Positions 19,818-28,653 of a DNA stretch of 38,019 nucleotides are shown piece after piece (position 1 is the stretch's first letter; the number at the start of each line of letters is the position of its first letter). The notes under the pieces are model-generated. The model was not told the DNA's origin and did not search any database. It was given only the letters and a program-made list of their open reading frames with translations. The stretch lies in the NCBI GenBank assembly GCA_947463435.1, contig CANHTS010000005.1, positions 1-38,019 of the forward strand, in the 5' to 3' direction. The DNA comes from Flavobacteriales bacterium (GTDB taxonomy: Bacteria > Bacteroidota > Bacteroidia > NS11-12g > UBA955). The position numbers and the translations under genes were made by a program.

Positions 19818-20876
19818 ATGAAAAACACCCTATACATTTGGCTGTTCTTGCTGGCAGCCCGGCCGGGCTTCGCCCAAAACAACCGCGATTCGCTGCTGAT
19901 ACGCAACGGAAACAACTGGATTTGTATCGGAATATCCGATTACCGGCAACCCTATGATTCCATCTACAACAGCCTAAGCAGAAGGATACGTTCCTTACTG
20001 CCCGCAACAGCAAACAGTTTCCCGCCGGATATCCGTTACATACGCGGAAGCAACGGAGCAGAATTCCTGCGGTTCTATCATGAACCGGAACCGGAAACTG
20101 AAAACTGGACGCTCCAGGTAGAGCGCATGCAAAACAGTTTTGGGCCGCCGGCTATTTATACCTGGAAATGCCGGATGGCCGATCACGCATCCGGAATGCT
20201 GTTTACCTTATACGCATCCGACAGCACAGCGATGCGTAACCTGTTGCTAACTGATCTGCAGCTAAACCAATCAGTGCGCGCAGCACGCATTGAAGCCCTG
20301 CGTTCACCTAAAGAAGATCCGTGGTTGGTTCAGATGGATGAAACCGGGGGAGACTTACTCGTTCAGGCCAGAAAACGCAGGTTGGAGCACTATGGAGTCA
20401 GGGCGTTTACCGGGCCTGCCTTGTTTGGTGATCAACTGGCCGTTGGATTTGGCGGAGAACTTAACCGCGTGTTCTTCAAGAACCAGCGGGAAGTTTTTCG
20501 TTTCGGCCTCTCATCTGCCACTTATTTCTCCAACTTTACCGGTGAAACAGGCCGCTGGAACTCAATGACCATGGTCCAGCTGAAGTTTGTCAAACCGCGA
20601 AGCGAAGACAAACCCTGGTTCGGAATCAAACTGGGAGTCGGCGGCCTTGAAACCGGCGCGAACCCCTTATTTCAATGGAATCCGGCGCAGGTAGTACAGT
20701 TGTCTCCTTCCGGACCCATCATGCCGCGTCTGCCTTTCTGGTCTGTAGGTTTTTCTCTGGAAAATACTCCACTGGCCGATTTCGATATCGATTTCCTCAC
20801 CATCACCCAACGTCACATCATTAAAGACAGCCGACAAGGAGTGCCCATAATGTTGTCTGTTAAATTGCCTTTTTAA
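19818..20876 (+). CDS. secreted protein, probable outer-membrane beta-barrel
   Basis: Signal peptide MKNTLYIWLFLLAARPGFAQ; alternating beta-strand-like C-terminal half ending MLSVKLPF (terminal aromatic); 3 nt after the upstream gene. Confidence 0.7.
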   Translation: MKNTLYIWLFLLAARPGFAQNNRDSLLIRNGNNWICIGISDYRQPYDSIYNSLSRRIRSLLPATANSFPPDIRYIRGSNGAEFLRFYHEPEPETENWTLQVERMQNSFGPPAIYTWKCRMADHASGMLFTLYASDSTAMRNLLLTDLQLNQSVRAARIEALRSPKEDPWLVQMDETGGDLLVQARKRRLEHYGVRAFTGPALFGDQLAVGFGGELNRVFFKNQREVFRFGLSSATYFSNFTGETGRWNSMTMVQLKFVKPRSEDKPWFGIKLGVGGLETGANPLFQWNPAQVVQLSPSGPIMPRLPFWSVGFSLENTPLADFDIDFLTITQRHIIKDSRQGVPIMLSVKLPF

Positions 20877-20896
20877 GTATTTCCGAACGTCTCGCG

Positions 20897-20932
20897 AGCC
20901 CTGCCGAAGCCAATTCTCGTGCAGGGCTTTTG
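20897..20932 (+). terminator. probable Rho-independent terminator
   Basis: AGCCCTGC-N16-GCAGGGCT-TTTGT after the sigma trio. Confidence 0.6.
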
Positions 20933-21224
20933 TATGATCCGGCTTCCAAACGTTTCAGGCATAGGTGAAGGAGTCTTCGACCTGTTCGGCTTGGGTAAGT
21001 GTTTAATTCAAACAAATGTATAGCGCACTAAGGGCTGCGATACGATTTGCTCCCTCAGAAAATGATGCAATCAAATCAAATGCTGGTTTGGCCATTTTAA
21101 AATCCGGAAATAAATATCAACGGACAGGCGCTTTAAAAAGCAAACCCGAACCTCACCCCCCGCGAGATCCAGGTTTGCAATGCAAAGTTAATGGATAGAC
21201 GCCCGTGGGGTCTTGATTTTGCAT

Positions 21225-21251
21225 AAAAAAAGAGCCGTCTTTCGGCGGCTC
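21225..21251 (-). terminator. Rho-independent terminator after secG
   Basis: Minus strand GAGCCG-ccgaaaga-CGGCTC-TTTTTTT. Confidence 0.88.
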
Positions 21252-21283
21252 CTGGAATCTTTCGATAAAATGGGTAGAATAAA

Positions 21284-21628
21284 TCAGGGCTGCGCGGGAG
21301 CTGCAGGTGCCGGAGTTCCGGATGCAGGAGCCGCAGGCGCCGGAGCATTCTCAAGCATACGTTCAATCTGCGGATCAGCGTTTTGCGTCTTAATCGCCGG
21401 ATCATCAGGTGCGCCATTCCACATGGCAGAGACGAGGCTGAGAATCACAATGATCAATGCACCGCCCCAGGTAAGCTTTTCAACGATGTCAGAGGTTTTG
21501 GCCACACCCAGAATAGAATTACCTGCTGAGAAGTTGCTGGCAATTCCGCCCCCTTTGGGATTCTGAATCAATACGATCAGCATCAGGAGGATGGCAACGA
21601 TGATACCGAGTATCAGGATAACTTTCAT
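21284..21628 (-). CDS. secG: preprotein translocase subunit SecG, Ala/Pro-rich C-terminus
   Basis: VILILGIIVAILLMLIVLIQNPKGGGIASNFSAGNSILGVAKTSDIVEKLTW. Confidence 0.93.
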   Translation of the reverse strand: MKVILILGIIVAILLMLIVLIQNPKGGGIASNFSAGNSILGVAKTSDIVEKLTWGGALIIVILSLVSAMWNGAPDDPAIKTQNADPQIERMLENAPAPAAPASGTPAPAAPAQP

Positions 21629-21632
21629 AGTT

Positions 21633-22688
21633 TTAGGATTCGTTTTCTTGTCTGATTTTTTTAATCAGGGCTGCAAAGTACGGCCTTTTGCCGGGATATT
21701 TCAAGATGAGCTTTTCAAACATGCCGATCGCCTTGTCTCGACTTCCTTGTTTCCAGTAAATATTAGCCAAGGTCTCTGTTACAAGCTCCGGGTCCTCCTG
21801 CTCGCTCTTCTTAGCCATGTTGACCGGGTTGAAGAATTCCTTCTTCGGCCGGCTGACGCTGGGTCTTGTTTCCAGAAAGCGCCGGATTATATCGTCTTTT
21901 TCTTCTTTTGGTTCAGGTTGCTGAATGGTTTCTTCTGGTTCCTTGTGCGGATTGCGCAACCATGAGAAGAAATCGCGTACACCTGCGTGTTCCTCAGGCT
22001 GTTCCGCTGGTGGGAAATGGTCTTCGATAGAGTAAACCGTCATCGCAGCCGGATCAACGTGCCGGCGGCGCCATGGTTTGTTGTCGGCTGTTGCGTCGGC
22101 AGAAGGCGTCTCAGGCTTTGTTTTTGTGCTCTTTTCTGTTTCCTGGTTTTCTGTGGCAGGCCAAAGTATCTGCGGCTCTTGTAATGGGTTAGGTGTCTCC
22201 TCTCCTTTGGGCGCTTTGGAAACTTCTTGCAGCTGCGGTAACGCAGTTTCGGATTCTTCTGTAGGTTCATCCGGATGCTGCTCAACCGGTGAAGGCCTCG
22301 GTTCTTCCGGGAGGGTTTCCGGCATTCTGACCCCATCAGCAACATCATTGGCTGACCCAACCGCTTCATTATCAGGCTCCACGGGTTGCTGGACAGAAGT
22401 TTCTTTCGTCAGGTCATCGCCTTGTTCACCCAATAAACTACCGGGTGTTTGTTGAAGGCTACCATCCATGAAATCTTTCAGCCAGTGGCGGTTGGGACAG
22501 CGCAAAGCGGCGGCGTGCAGGGTTTCGCGGTAGCGGTAATCGTTGCGGTTATGGTATGCCCGAGCAAGCAGGAAATAGGGAAGGCCGAAAGCAGGAAAAT
22601 CTCGGCAAAGGTTTTCCAGCGCATGCAGGTCTTCCGCGCTCATCTCAGCCGGTTTGGCGAGCAGTTCGTTCAGGCGGGCAGCATTCAT
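21633..22688 (-). CDS. hypothetical protein with C-terminal TPR-like segment and low-complexity acidic/Pro-rich middle
   Basis: ATG abuts the lptE stop; C-terminal LVTETLANIYWKQGSRDKAIGMFEKLILKYPGKRPYFAALIKKI is TPR-like. Confidence 0.8.
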   Translation of the reverse strand: MNAARLNELLAKPAEMSAEDLHALENLCRDFPAFGLPYFLLARAYHNRNDYRYRETLHAAALRCPNRHWLKDFMDGSLQQTPGSLLGEQGDDLTKETSVQQPVEPDNEAVGSANDVADGVRMPETLPEEPRPSPVEQHPDEPTEESETALPQLQEVSKAPKGEETPNPLQEPQILWPATENQETEKSTKTKPETPSADATADNKPWRRRHVDPAAMTVYSIEDHFPPAEQPEEHAGVRDFFSWLRNPHKEPEETIQQPEPKEEKDDIIRRFLETRPSVSRPKKEFFNPVNMAKKSEQEDPELVTETLANIYWKQGSRDKAIGMFEKLILKYPGKRPYFAALIKKIRQENES

Positions 22689-23210
22689 TTACCAGTTCAA
22701 CGCTACTTTATTGAAAATCTGCTGTACAATCTGATCGCTGAGTTGCTCGCTCAGGCTGTTTTCAAGGCTTTGGAAGTTTTGTGCGGCATCGTAATCAATG
22801 AAAAAGGAAAACGGTGTTTCGAAAGCCAGCTCCGGATGGGCCGGAGCTTCGAATTTTACATTTACCGTCATCATTAATCGGTTTTGGGTGGCGGCTGTAT
22901 TATTCTGAACGGCCACCGGGTCGATGCGGTAATCGTTGATGGCACCTGAAAAGCGGAAATCGCCTTCGCTTTCCACCAGCGACAAGCGGGTTTCGTTCAG
23001 GAATTTAGTGCGCAGTTTTTCTGTAAAAACCTGACTCAGTCTGGGGTTCACCAGACGAGCTTCGTTGGGGAAGAAGCTAACCGAAAAAGAATTGACATCC
23101 GGCGGGATGTTCACACCAGACAGAGAATAATTCCTTAAAAAACAAGCCTGTATACCGGTCAAAGAAACAATCCCCAGAAGTAAAACACCGGTTTTAATCT
23201 TCCAAGTCAT
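22689..23210 (-). CDS. lptE: LptE-family LPS assembly lipoprotein
   Basis: Signal/lipobox GIQACFLRNYSLSGVNIPPDVNSFSVSFFPNEARLVNPRLSQVFTEKLRTKF. Start ATG at 23210 overlaps the upstream regulator by 17 nt. Confidence 0.87.
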   Translation of the reverse strand: MTWKIKTGVLLLGIVSLTGIQACFLRNYSLSGVNIPPDVNSFSVSFFPNEARLVNPRLSQVFTEKLRTKFLNETRLSLVESEGDFRFSGAINDYRIDPVAVQNNTAATQNRLMMTVNVKFEAPAHPELAFETPFSFFIDYDAAQNFQSLENSLSEQLSDQIVQQIFNKVALNW

Positions 23211-24426
23211 ATTGTTTGATTTTGCGGTACAAGGTTCGTTCGCTGATACCCAACTCCTGCGCTGCATCGCGCCTGCGGCCTTTATGCCTGTGCAGGGCTT
23301 TGCGAATCATTTCAAGTTCTTGTTGTTCAAGCGATAACACTTCTTCGCCTGCCGCCTCTTCAGCTTCAATAAAGTCATCGTCGTGAAGCTGCGTACTGCT
23401 ATGGAGTATTGCAGGCTCGCTGGCAACGGGTGCCATGTAAGCGGCTGGATTAACAGGGCCGGCCGGCATAGGATTCACATTGTTAGCTTGAGCGCCGGCG
23501 CCACTTTCCAATAAGCCGAACACTACACGCTTCAAGTCGTTGACGTCTTTGCGCAGGTCTACCAGCACCTTATAGAAAATGTCGCGTTCACTCATGCCAC
23601 TGCTGAATTCTTCCCGGTTCCCGAGCAGCATTGGTAAGCGTGTTTCATTGTTAGGCAGGTATTTGGACAATGCCGGCGCTGTAATCAACGGGCCTTCCTC
23701 CAGCACACAAATCTGTTCAGTGATATTGCGCAGTTGCCTTACGTTTCCCGGCCAGGCATAGGCTTCGAGCAATGATTGCGCTTCCTGGTCGAGCGTTATC
23801 AAGGGGCGGTGATGCGTTTCCGAAAATTGCTGCGAAAAGCGGCGGAACAACAAATAGATATCCTCTTTGCGTTCGCTGAGCTTCGGAACCCGAATGGGTA
23901 CTGTAGCCAGCCGGTAATACAGATCTTCCCTGAATTTGCCTTGTTCTGCCCTTTCGAGCAAATCGCGGTTGGTCGCGGCTACCACACGTACATCGGTTTT
24001 TTGAACCGATGAAGAACCTACTTTAATGAATTCGCCGGTTTCCAGAATGCGCAGTAAACGGGCTTGGGTGCCGAGTGGAAGCTCGCCAACTTCGTCAAGG
24101 AAAATGGTGCCTCCGTTTACGGTTTCAAAATAGCCTTTGCGTTTGTCGGTAGCACCGGTGAATGCACCTTTTTCGTGCCCGAAAAGTTCGCTGTCGATGG
24201 TTCCTTCCGGGATTGCGCCGCAGTTTACGGCGATGAAAGGACCGTGTTTGCGCGGGCTCATTTGGTGGATGATTTTTGAAAAGCTCTCTTTACCAACACC
24301 ACTTTCACCCACAATAAGCACATTCATTTCTGTGGGAGCCACTTTGATGGCCGTTTCGAGGGCTGTGTTTAGCCGGGTCGAATTGCCCACGATGCCGAAG
24401 CGCTGTTTTACCGACTGCAATTCCAT
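23194..24426 (-). CDS. sigma-54-dependent enhancer-binding transcriptional regulator (AAA+ plus Fis HTH, no N-terminal receiver)
   Basis: GESGVGKE Walker A, GAFTGA loop, GGTIFLDEVGEL Walker B, GRRRDAAQELGISERTLYRKIKQYDL Fis-type HTH. Confidence 0.95.
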   Translation of the reverse strand: MELQSVKQRFGIVGNSTRLNTALETAIKVAPTEMNVLIVGESGVGKESFSKIIHQMSPRKHGPFIAVNCGAIPEGTIDSELFGHEKGAFTGATDKRKGYFETVNGGTIFLDEVGELPLGTQARLLRILETGEFIKVGSSSVQKTDVRVVAATNRDLLERAEQGKFREDLYYRLATVPIRVPKLSERKEDIYLLFRRFSQQFSETHHRPLITLDQEAQSLLEAYAWPGNVRQLRNITEQICVLEEGPLITAPALSKYLPNNETRLPMLLGNREEFSSGMSERDIFYKVLVDLRKDVNDLKRVVFGLLESGAGAQANNVNPMPAGPVNPAAYMAPVASEPAILHSSTQLHDDDFIEAEEAAGEEVLSLEQQELEMIRKALHRHKGRRRDAAQELGISERTLYRKIKQYDLED

Positions 24427-24433
24427 GGACGTG

Positions 24434-24441
24434 CAAATATA
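24434..24441 (-). promoter_or_regulatory. putative -7 element TATATTTG, 7 nt from the regulator ATG
   Basis: Minus strand TATATTTG-CACGTCC-ATG, exact TAnnTTTG match; no correctly spaced -33 TTG seen. Confidence 0.5.
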
Positions 24442-24536
24442 CAGTAGGCTGTCAATTTGTCAGTCCGATTTCCATGAACATCCGTTTAATTCAGCTAAAA
24501 CCAGGCCTTTTTATTGAGATACGTATCTTTACCAGC

Positions 24537-25085
24537 ATGAAAATAGCCTTGTCTCTGTTGCTGCTCCTCTTGATTGGCATCGGGGTATTCGCCTGCCGTT
24601 CCAAACAACAGCTGCCGGTGGTTGCCGGTGTCGATCTGAACCGTTATCAGGGCCGATGGTACGATATCGCTTCCATACCACTTCGGTTTTCCCAGTATTG
24701 TACCTGCACCTTTGCCGAGTATACCGCAGATGCAAATGGAAAGGTAATCGTTTTCAATCAGTGTCTGAACAGCAAGACAGGCAAAACAGACAGCATACGC
24801 GGCAAAGCATTTCCAGTGAAGGGCAGTAACAATGCGAAGTTGAAGGTGCAGTTTTTCTGGCCCTTCAGAGGCGATTACTACATCATTGATCTCGATAGCA
24901 ATTATTCTCTTGCCATGGTAGGCTCGCCCGACCGGAGTACCCTGTGGATTCTGAGCAGAACACCGGTCATCCCGGAAACGCGTTATCAGGACTGCATGGA
25001 GAAGGCAAAAGCCCTCGGATTTGACACATCAAGACTGCGACGAACCCCACAGCAATGTTATACCGGTTCTAAACCAGCGCACTAA
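24537..25085 (+). CDS. lipocalin family lipoprotein (Blc-like)
   Basis: Lipobox GIGVFACRSK; VDLNRYQGRWYDIASIPLRF lipocalin G-x-W motif; YYIIDLDSNYSLAMVGSPDRSTLWILSRTP. Confidence 0.93.
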   Translation: MKIALSLLLLLLIGIGVFACRSKQQLPVVAGVDLNRYQGRWYDIASIPLRFSQYCTCTFAEYTADANGKVIVFNQCLNSKTGKTDSIRGKAFPVKGSNNAKLKVQFFWPFRGDYYIIDLDSNYSLAMVGSPDRSTLWILSRTPVIPETRYQDCMEKAKALGFDTSRLRRTPQQCYTGSKPAH

Positions 25086-25225
25086 GTAAAACATAAGGTT
25101 ATTTGGCGCGTATTTGTCAAAAAAATGCGGGCTTCGAGCTATAAAGATGGCTGGATTATTTGTGGGATGATTATATCTTGCTAATTTAGCCGATAAGTTG
25201 ACCACATTAAAAGATTTTAACAATT

Positions 25226-25768
25226 ATGTACGGCATCGTAAATCGGGCGATTGAGGACCTTATCGTGCACCATCACGGGCAGGAAAAATGGGAAGCAGTA
25301 AGGAAGCGTAGCGGCGTCGATATAGATTTTTTTCTATCCAATGAACCCTACGATGACGCAGTTACATTCCAACTTGCCATTGCAGCGTCGGAAGAGTTGA
25401 AACAGCCATTGTCGGAAATTCTGATTGCATTTGGGGAATGGTGGGTTTTGAAGACGGGCATGGAAAAGTATGGCGGATTGATGCATGCCGGCGGTGACAA
25501 CCTGCGGGAATTTTTATTGAATCTTCCCATGTTCCACAACCGGATCATGCTGATATACCCGAAACTGACACCTCCTGAGTTCAAAGTCGAATCATTGGGT
25601 GACCGGTTGATGGATGTGCACTATTATTCCGAGCGGGATGGTCTGCAGGATTTTGTGTACGGACTGCTGCAGGGGTTGGGGAAAATGTACCAGGAGAATC
25701 CTTCCATTACACTGCTTCAGTCACGAAATGAAGGCGCAACGCACGAAGTTTTCCGCATAAGCTGGTAA
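25226..25768 (+). CDS. H-NOX (heme NO/O2-binding) domain protein
   Basis: MYGIVNRAIEDLIVHHHG N-terminus; candidate proximal heme His104 in LPMFHNRI; YxSxR motif as Y133-Y-S-E-R137. Confidence 0.95.
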   Translation: MYGIVNRAIEDLIVHHHGQEKWEAVRKRSGVDIDFFLSNEPYDDAVTFQLAIAASEELKQPLSEILIAFGEWWVLKTGMEKYGGLMHAGGDNLREFLLNLPMFHNRIMLIYPKLTPPEFKVESLGDRLMDVHYYSERDGLQDFVYGLLQGLGKMYQENPSITLLQSRNEGATHEVFRISW

Positions 25769-25772
25769 ACCC

Positions 25773-28565
25773 ATGAATCGCAGTTTCGAACTAAACAGGG
25801 AGTTGTTCAATGAACTTTTCCCTTTCTACTTCAGGATAGACAGGAAACTGCAGTTCACAGATTTAGGAACGTCCTTGCAGAAGCTTCTCGGCGAACCCCT
25901 GCCGAAAAGTTTTGATCAATGCTTTGAATTTATGCGGCCGAAAGTCGAACACACTGACTTCGCAGCATTGGAGCGAATGGGTAAATCGCTGGTGATGTTT
26001 ACCAGCATCTCAGGTAAACGGCCGATTATGCGGGGACAGTTTTTCCCGAGTGATGACAAAGTCCATTTGTTGTTTGTGGGGTCCCCTTGGTTTGGTACTA
26101 TCGATGAGATAAGGGAGCAAGGATTGTCTATACGCGATTTCGCTGTGCACGACCCTCTCATTGATCTGTTGCACCTGATCCAGACCCAGGATATTGCAAC
26201 GCGCGATTTAAGGCAATTGTTGGAAACCCTCAGCCGTCAACGTAAAGAACTCAACAGCGCCAGGGAAGAGCTGACAGCCAAGAATCTGCAGCTTAGTACG
26301 CTCTTTGCCAGCATGCAGGCCGCTGTTTTATTGGAAGACGAACAGCGCCGGATTACCCTGGTAAACCAGCGCTTTTGCGATTATTTCGCTATTCCGGCCC
26401 CACCAGAGACACTGATAGGTAATGATTGCTCCGAATCAGCCGAATTATCCAAGCATTTGTTCAAGGACCCCGATGCATTTGTTGTAGGCATCAATGCATT
26501 GCTGGAGCGGAAAACCATTGAAACGGGTACCATCCTGGAAATGGCTGATGGCCGTGTCTTGGACCGCGATTATGTGCCTATTTTCATTGGCTCTACCTAT
26601 AAAGGCCATTTATGGCTATACCGCGATATCACGGAACAGTTTCATTTTGAGGCCCAGTTGCAGGCCAAGGAGGTGCATTTCCGCTCCTTGCTCACGAACA
26701 TGAACCACGGCTTGCTCGAGGTGAACATGGATGGAATTGTGCAGTTTGCCAACCAGCGCTTTGCTGAGATGATGGGCTTGCCGTTAGACCAAATCATCGG
26801 ACATCCGACATCCGAGGTTTTCCAAGGCAATGAAGATGCCTACGAAAGCATGCGCAGCCTGCGCGGCACCCGAGAACCGCAAAACCTTCTCTTATCTGTA
26901 CACGATGCAACCGGCTCGAAACGATGGTGGTATGTTGGTTACGCACCTAGATACAACGAGAATCTTATTGTAATCGGTTCGATCGGAGTGTACCAGGATA
27001 TCACCCAACTGAAAGATCTGGAAAACGAGTTGGTAGAGGCACGTACGCAGGCCGAAGAAATGGCCAAGGCAAGGGAAAACTACCTGGCTAATGTGAGCCA
27101 TGAGATACGAACATTGATGAATGCAGTAATCGGCATGACCGGACAACTGGCCCGTTCCGTGCTCAGCGACAAACAGCGTTTTCAACTTGGGATTATACAG
27201 ACAGCTGCCGATAACCTGATGGAGATGATCAACGACAACCTCGATTTGTCGAAAATATCCGCCGGCAAAATGCAGCTCGAGCAGGTGTCGTTTAATCCGC
27301 ACAAATTGCTCTCCGACGTGGTGAGCATGCAAGCGCTAAAAGCTTCAGAAAAGCGAATCTATCTTCGGATTGGGGAAGTAGATCCCGCTGTTTCCGAGGT
27401 GTTGGTTGGAGACCCGGTGCGCCTGAAACAAATTCTCATGAACCTGGTTAGCAACGCCGTGAAATTTACGCGGCAAGGAGGGGTGGATATTTCACTGAAA
27501 CCGACCGCCAACGACGGCCATCAACAGGAACTGGAGTGGATAGTTAAAGACAGCGGTATCGGAATGGATACCGACTTTGTCGGTCATTTGTTTGAAGAAT
27601 ACAGCCAGGAAAAGCTACCAGACGATTTCCAATCGCAAGGAACAGGTCTTGGTATGCATATCGTCTGGAAGCTCGTTAAGCTGATGCATGGCGAGATTCG
27701 TGTTGACAGTAAAAAAGGGGAAGGTACGCAGTTCAGGGTTCGACTCAGTTTCGCCATTGGTAAACCAGAAGACATGCAGTATCTGAATACGGTAAATGAA
27801 CCTCCGATGACGCTCCGTGGCTTGCAAATACTTGTAGTAGACGATAATGAAATCAACCGTTTACTGGCCAGGAATATTCTCGAAAACCACCAGGCAAAAG
27901 TGTTAGAAGCGGTAGACGGAAAACAAGCCGTCGATATGTGTTCGCTGATGCCAGATATCGACCTTGTGCTAATGGATTTGCAAATGCCTGTGATGGACGG
28001 TTATACGGCGGCTAATATCATTCGCCGAGAGTTGCAATGCGATGTACCCATTATTGCCCTTTCGGCTGATGCCATACAAGGGGAGAAAGAACAATGCCTG
28101 AACAGCGGAATGAACGATTATCTATCCAAGCCCTATACCGAATCCCAACTGCTCCAGGCTATGGCCAGATTTACAGGGTTTGTTCAAAGCGCTCCGGAAC
28201 CTGCCGGAGGACCGGATGAAGGGCAAGGGTTGTACAACCTTAGCAGATTACAAGACCTCAGCAAAGGAAATAACGAGTTTACCGCCAGGATGATTTCGCG
28301 CTTCCTTGAAATGGTTCCCGCCGACCTGGATGGATTGGATTCGGCATGGAAGCGAAGCGATCTTGCTGCCGTTGGCCAGATTGCCCATAAGCTCAAGCCT
28401 ACCCTCGATATTTTCCAAATTGATTATTTGATGCCCCTTGTGGCCAAACTCGAATCGCTGCGCAGGGAACCGGTCCCGGGCAAGGAAGTGGAAGATGCCT
28501 ATGTTCATTTCAGCAGTGAACTTCGCCGTGTTGTGGAGCGCATGCGCCTGCAGGAGGAGGATTGA
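25773..28565 (+). CDS. HNOBA-PAS-PAS-HisKA-HATPase-REC-HPt hybrid histidine kinase
   Basis: N-terminal HNOBA (FNELFPFYFRIDRKLQFTDLGTSLQKLL...), two PAS-like domains, H-box NVSHEIRTLMNAVIGM, N-box LMNLVSNAVKF, GTGLGMHIVWKL, REC LVVDDNEIN...LVLMDLQMPVMDG...SKP, HPt IAHKLKPTL. Confidence 0.94.
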   Translation: MNRSFELNRELFNELFPFYFRIDRKLQFTDLGTSLQKLLGEPLPKSFDQCFEFMRPKVEHTDFAALERMGKSLVMFTSISGKRPIMRGQFFPSDDKVHLLFVGSPWFGTIDEIREQGLSIRDFAVHDPLIDLLHLIQTQDIATRDLRQLLETLSRQRKELNSAREELTAKNLQLSTLFASMQAAVLLEDEQRRITLVNQRFCDYFAIPAPPETLIGNDCSESAELSKHLFKDPDAFVVGINALLERKTIETGTILEMADGRVLDRDYVPIFIGSTYKGHLWLYRDITEQFHFEAQLQAKEVHFRSLLTNMNHGLLEVNMDGIVQFANQRFAEMMGLPLDQIIGHPTSEVFQGNEDAYESMRSLRGTREPQNLLLSVHDATGSKRWWYVGYAPRYNENLIVIGSIGVYQDITQLKDLENELVEARTQAEEMAKARENYLANVSHEIRTLMNAVIGMTGQLARSVLSDKQRFQLGIIQTAADNLMEMINDNLDLSKISAGKMQLEQVSFNPHKLLSDVVSMQALKASEKRIYLRIGEVDPAVSEVLVGDPVRLKQILMNLVSNAVKFTRQGGVDISLKPTANDGHQQELEWIVKDSGIGMDTDFVGHLFEEYSQEKLPDDFQSQGTGLGMHIVWKLVKLMHGEIRVDSKKGEGTQFRVRLSFAIGKPEDMQYLNTVNEPPMTLRGLQILVVDDNEINRLLARNILENHQAKVLEAVDGKQAVDMCSLMPDIDLVLMDLQMPVMDGYTAANIIRRELQCDVPIIALSADAIQGEKEQCLNSGMNDYLSKPYTESQLLQAMARFTGFVQSAPEPAGGPDEGQGLYNLSRLQDLSKGNNEFTARMISRFLEMVPADLDGLDSAWKRSDLAAVGQIAHKLKPTLDIFQIDYLMPLVAKLESLRREPVPGKEVEDAYVHFSSELRRVVERMRLQEED

Positions 28566-28598
28566 AACTTGCTTGCCATTTTCAGGCAGATCCGTAAT

Positions 28599-28633
28599 AA
28601 AGAAAAAGCCTCCGGTCGGGAGGCTTTTTCTTT
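28599..28633. terminator. bidirectional Rho-independent terminator
   Basis: AAAGAAAAAGCCTCC-ggtcg-GGAGGCTTTTTCTTT, perfect 15-bp stem between convergent genes. Confidence 0.93.
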
Positions 28634-28653
28634 GAAAGGGAATGCCGCCGGTA

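Noticed and set aside
21016-21198. 60-aa ORF in the gap between the barrel gene and secG
   Set aside because: No motif or supporting signal; the interval looks non-coding.
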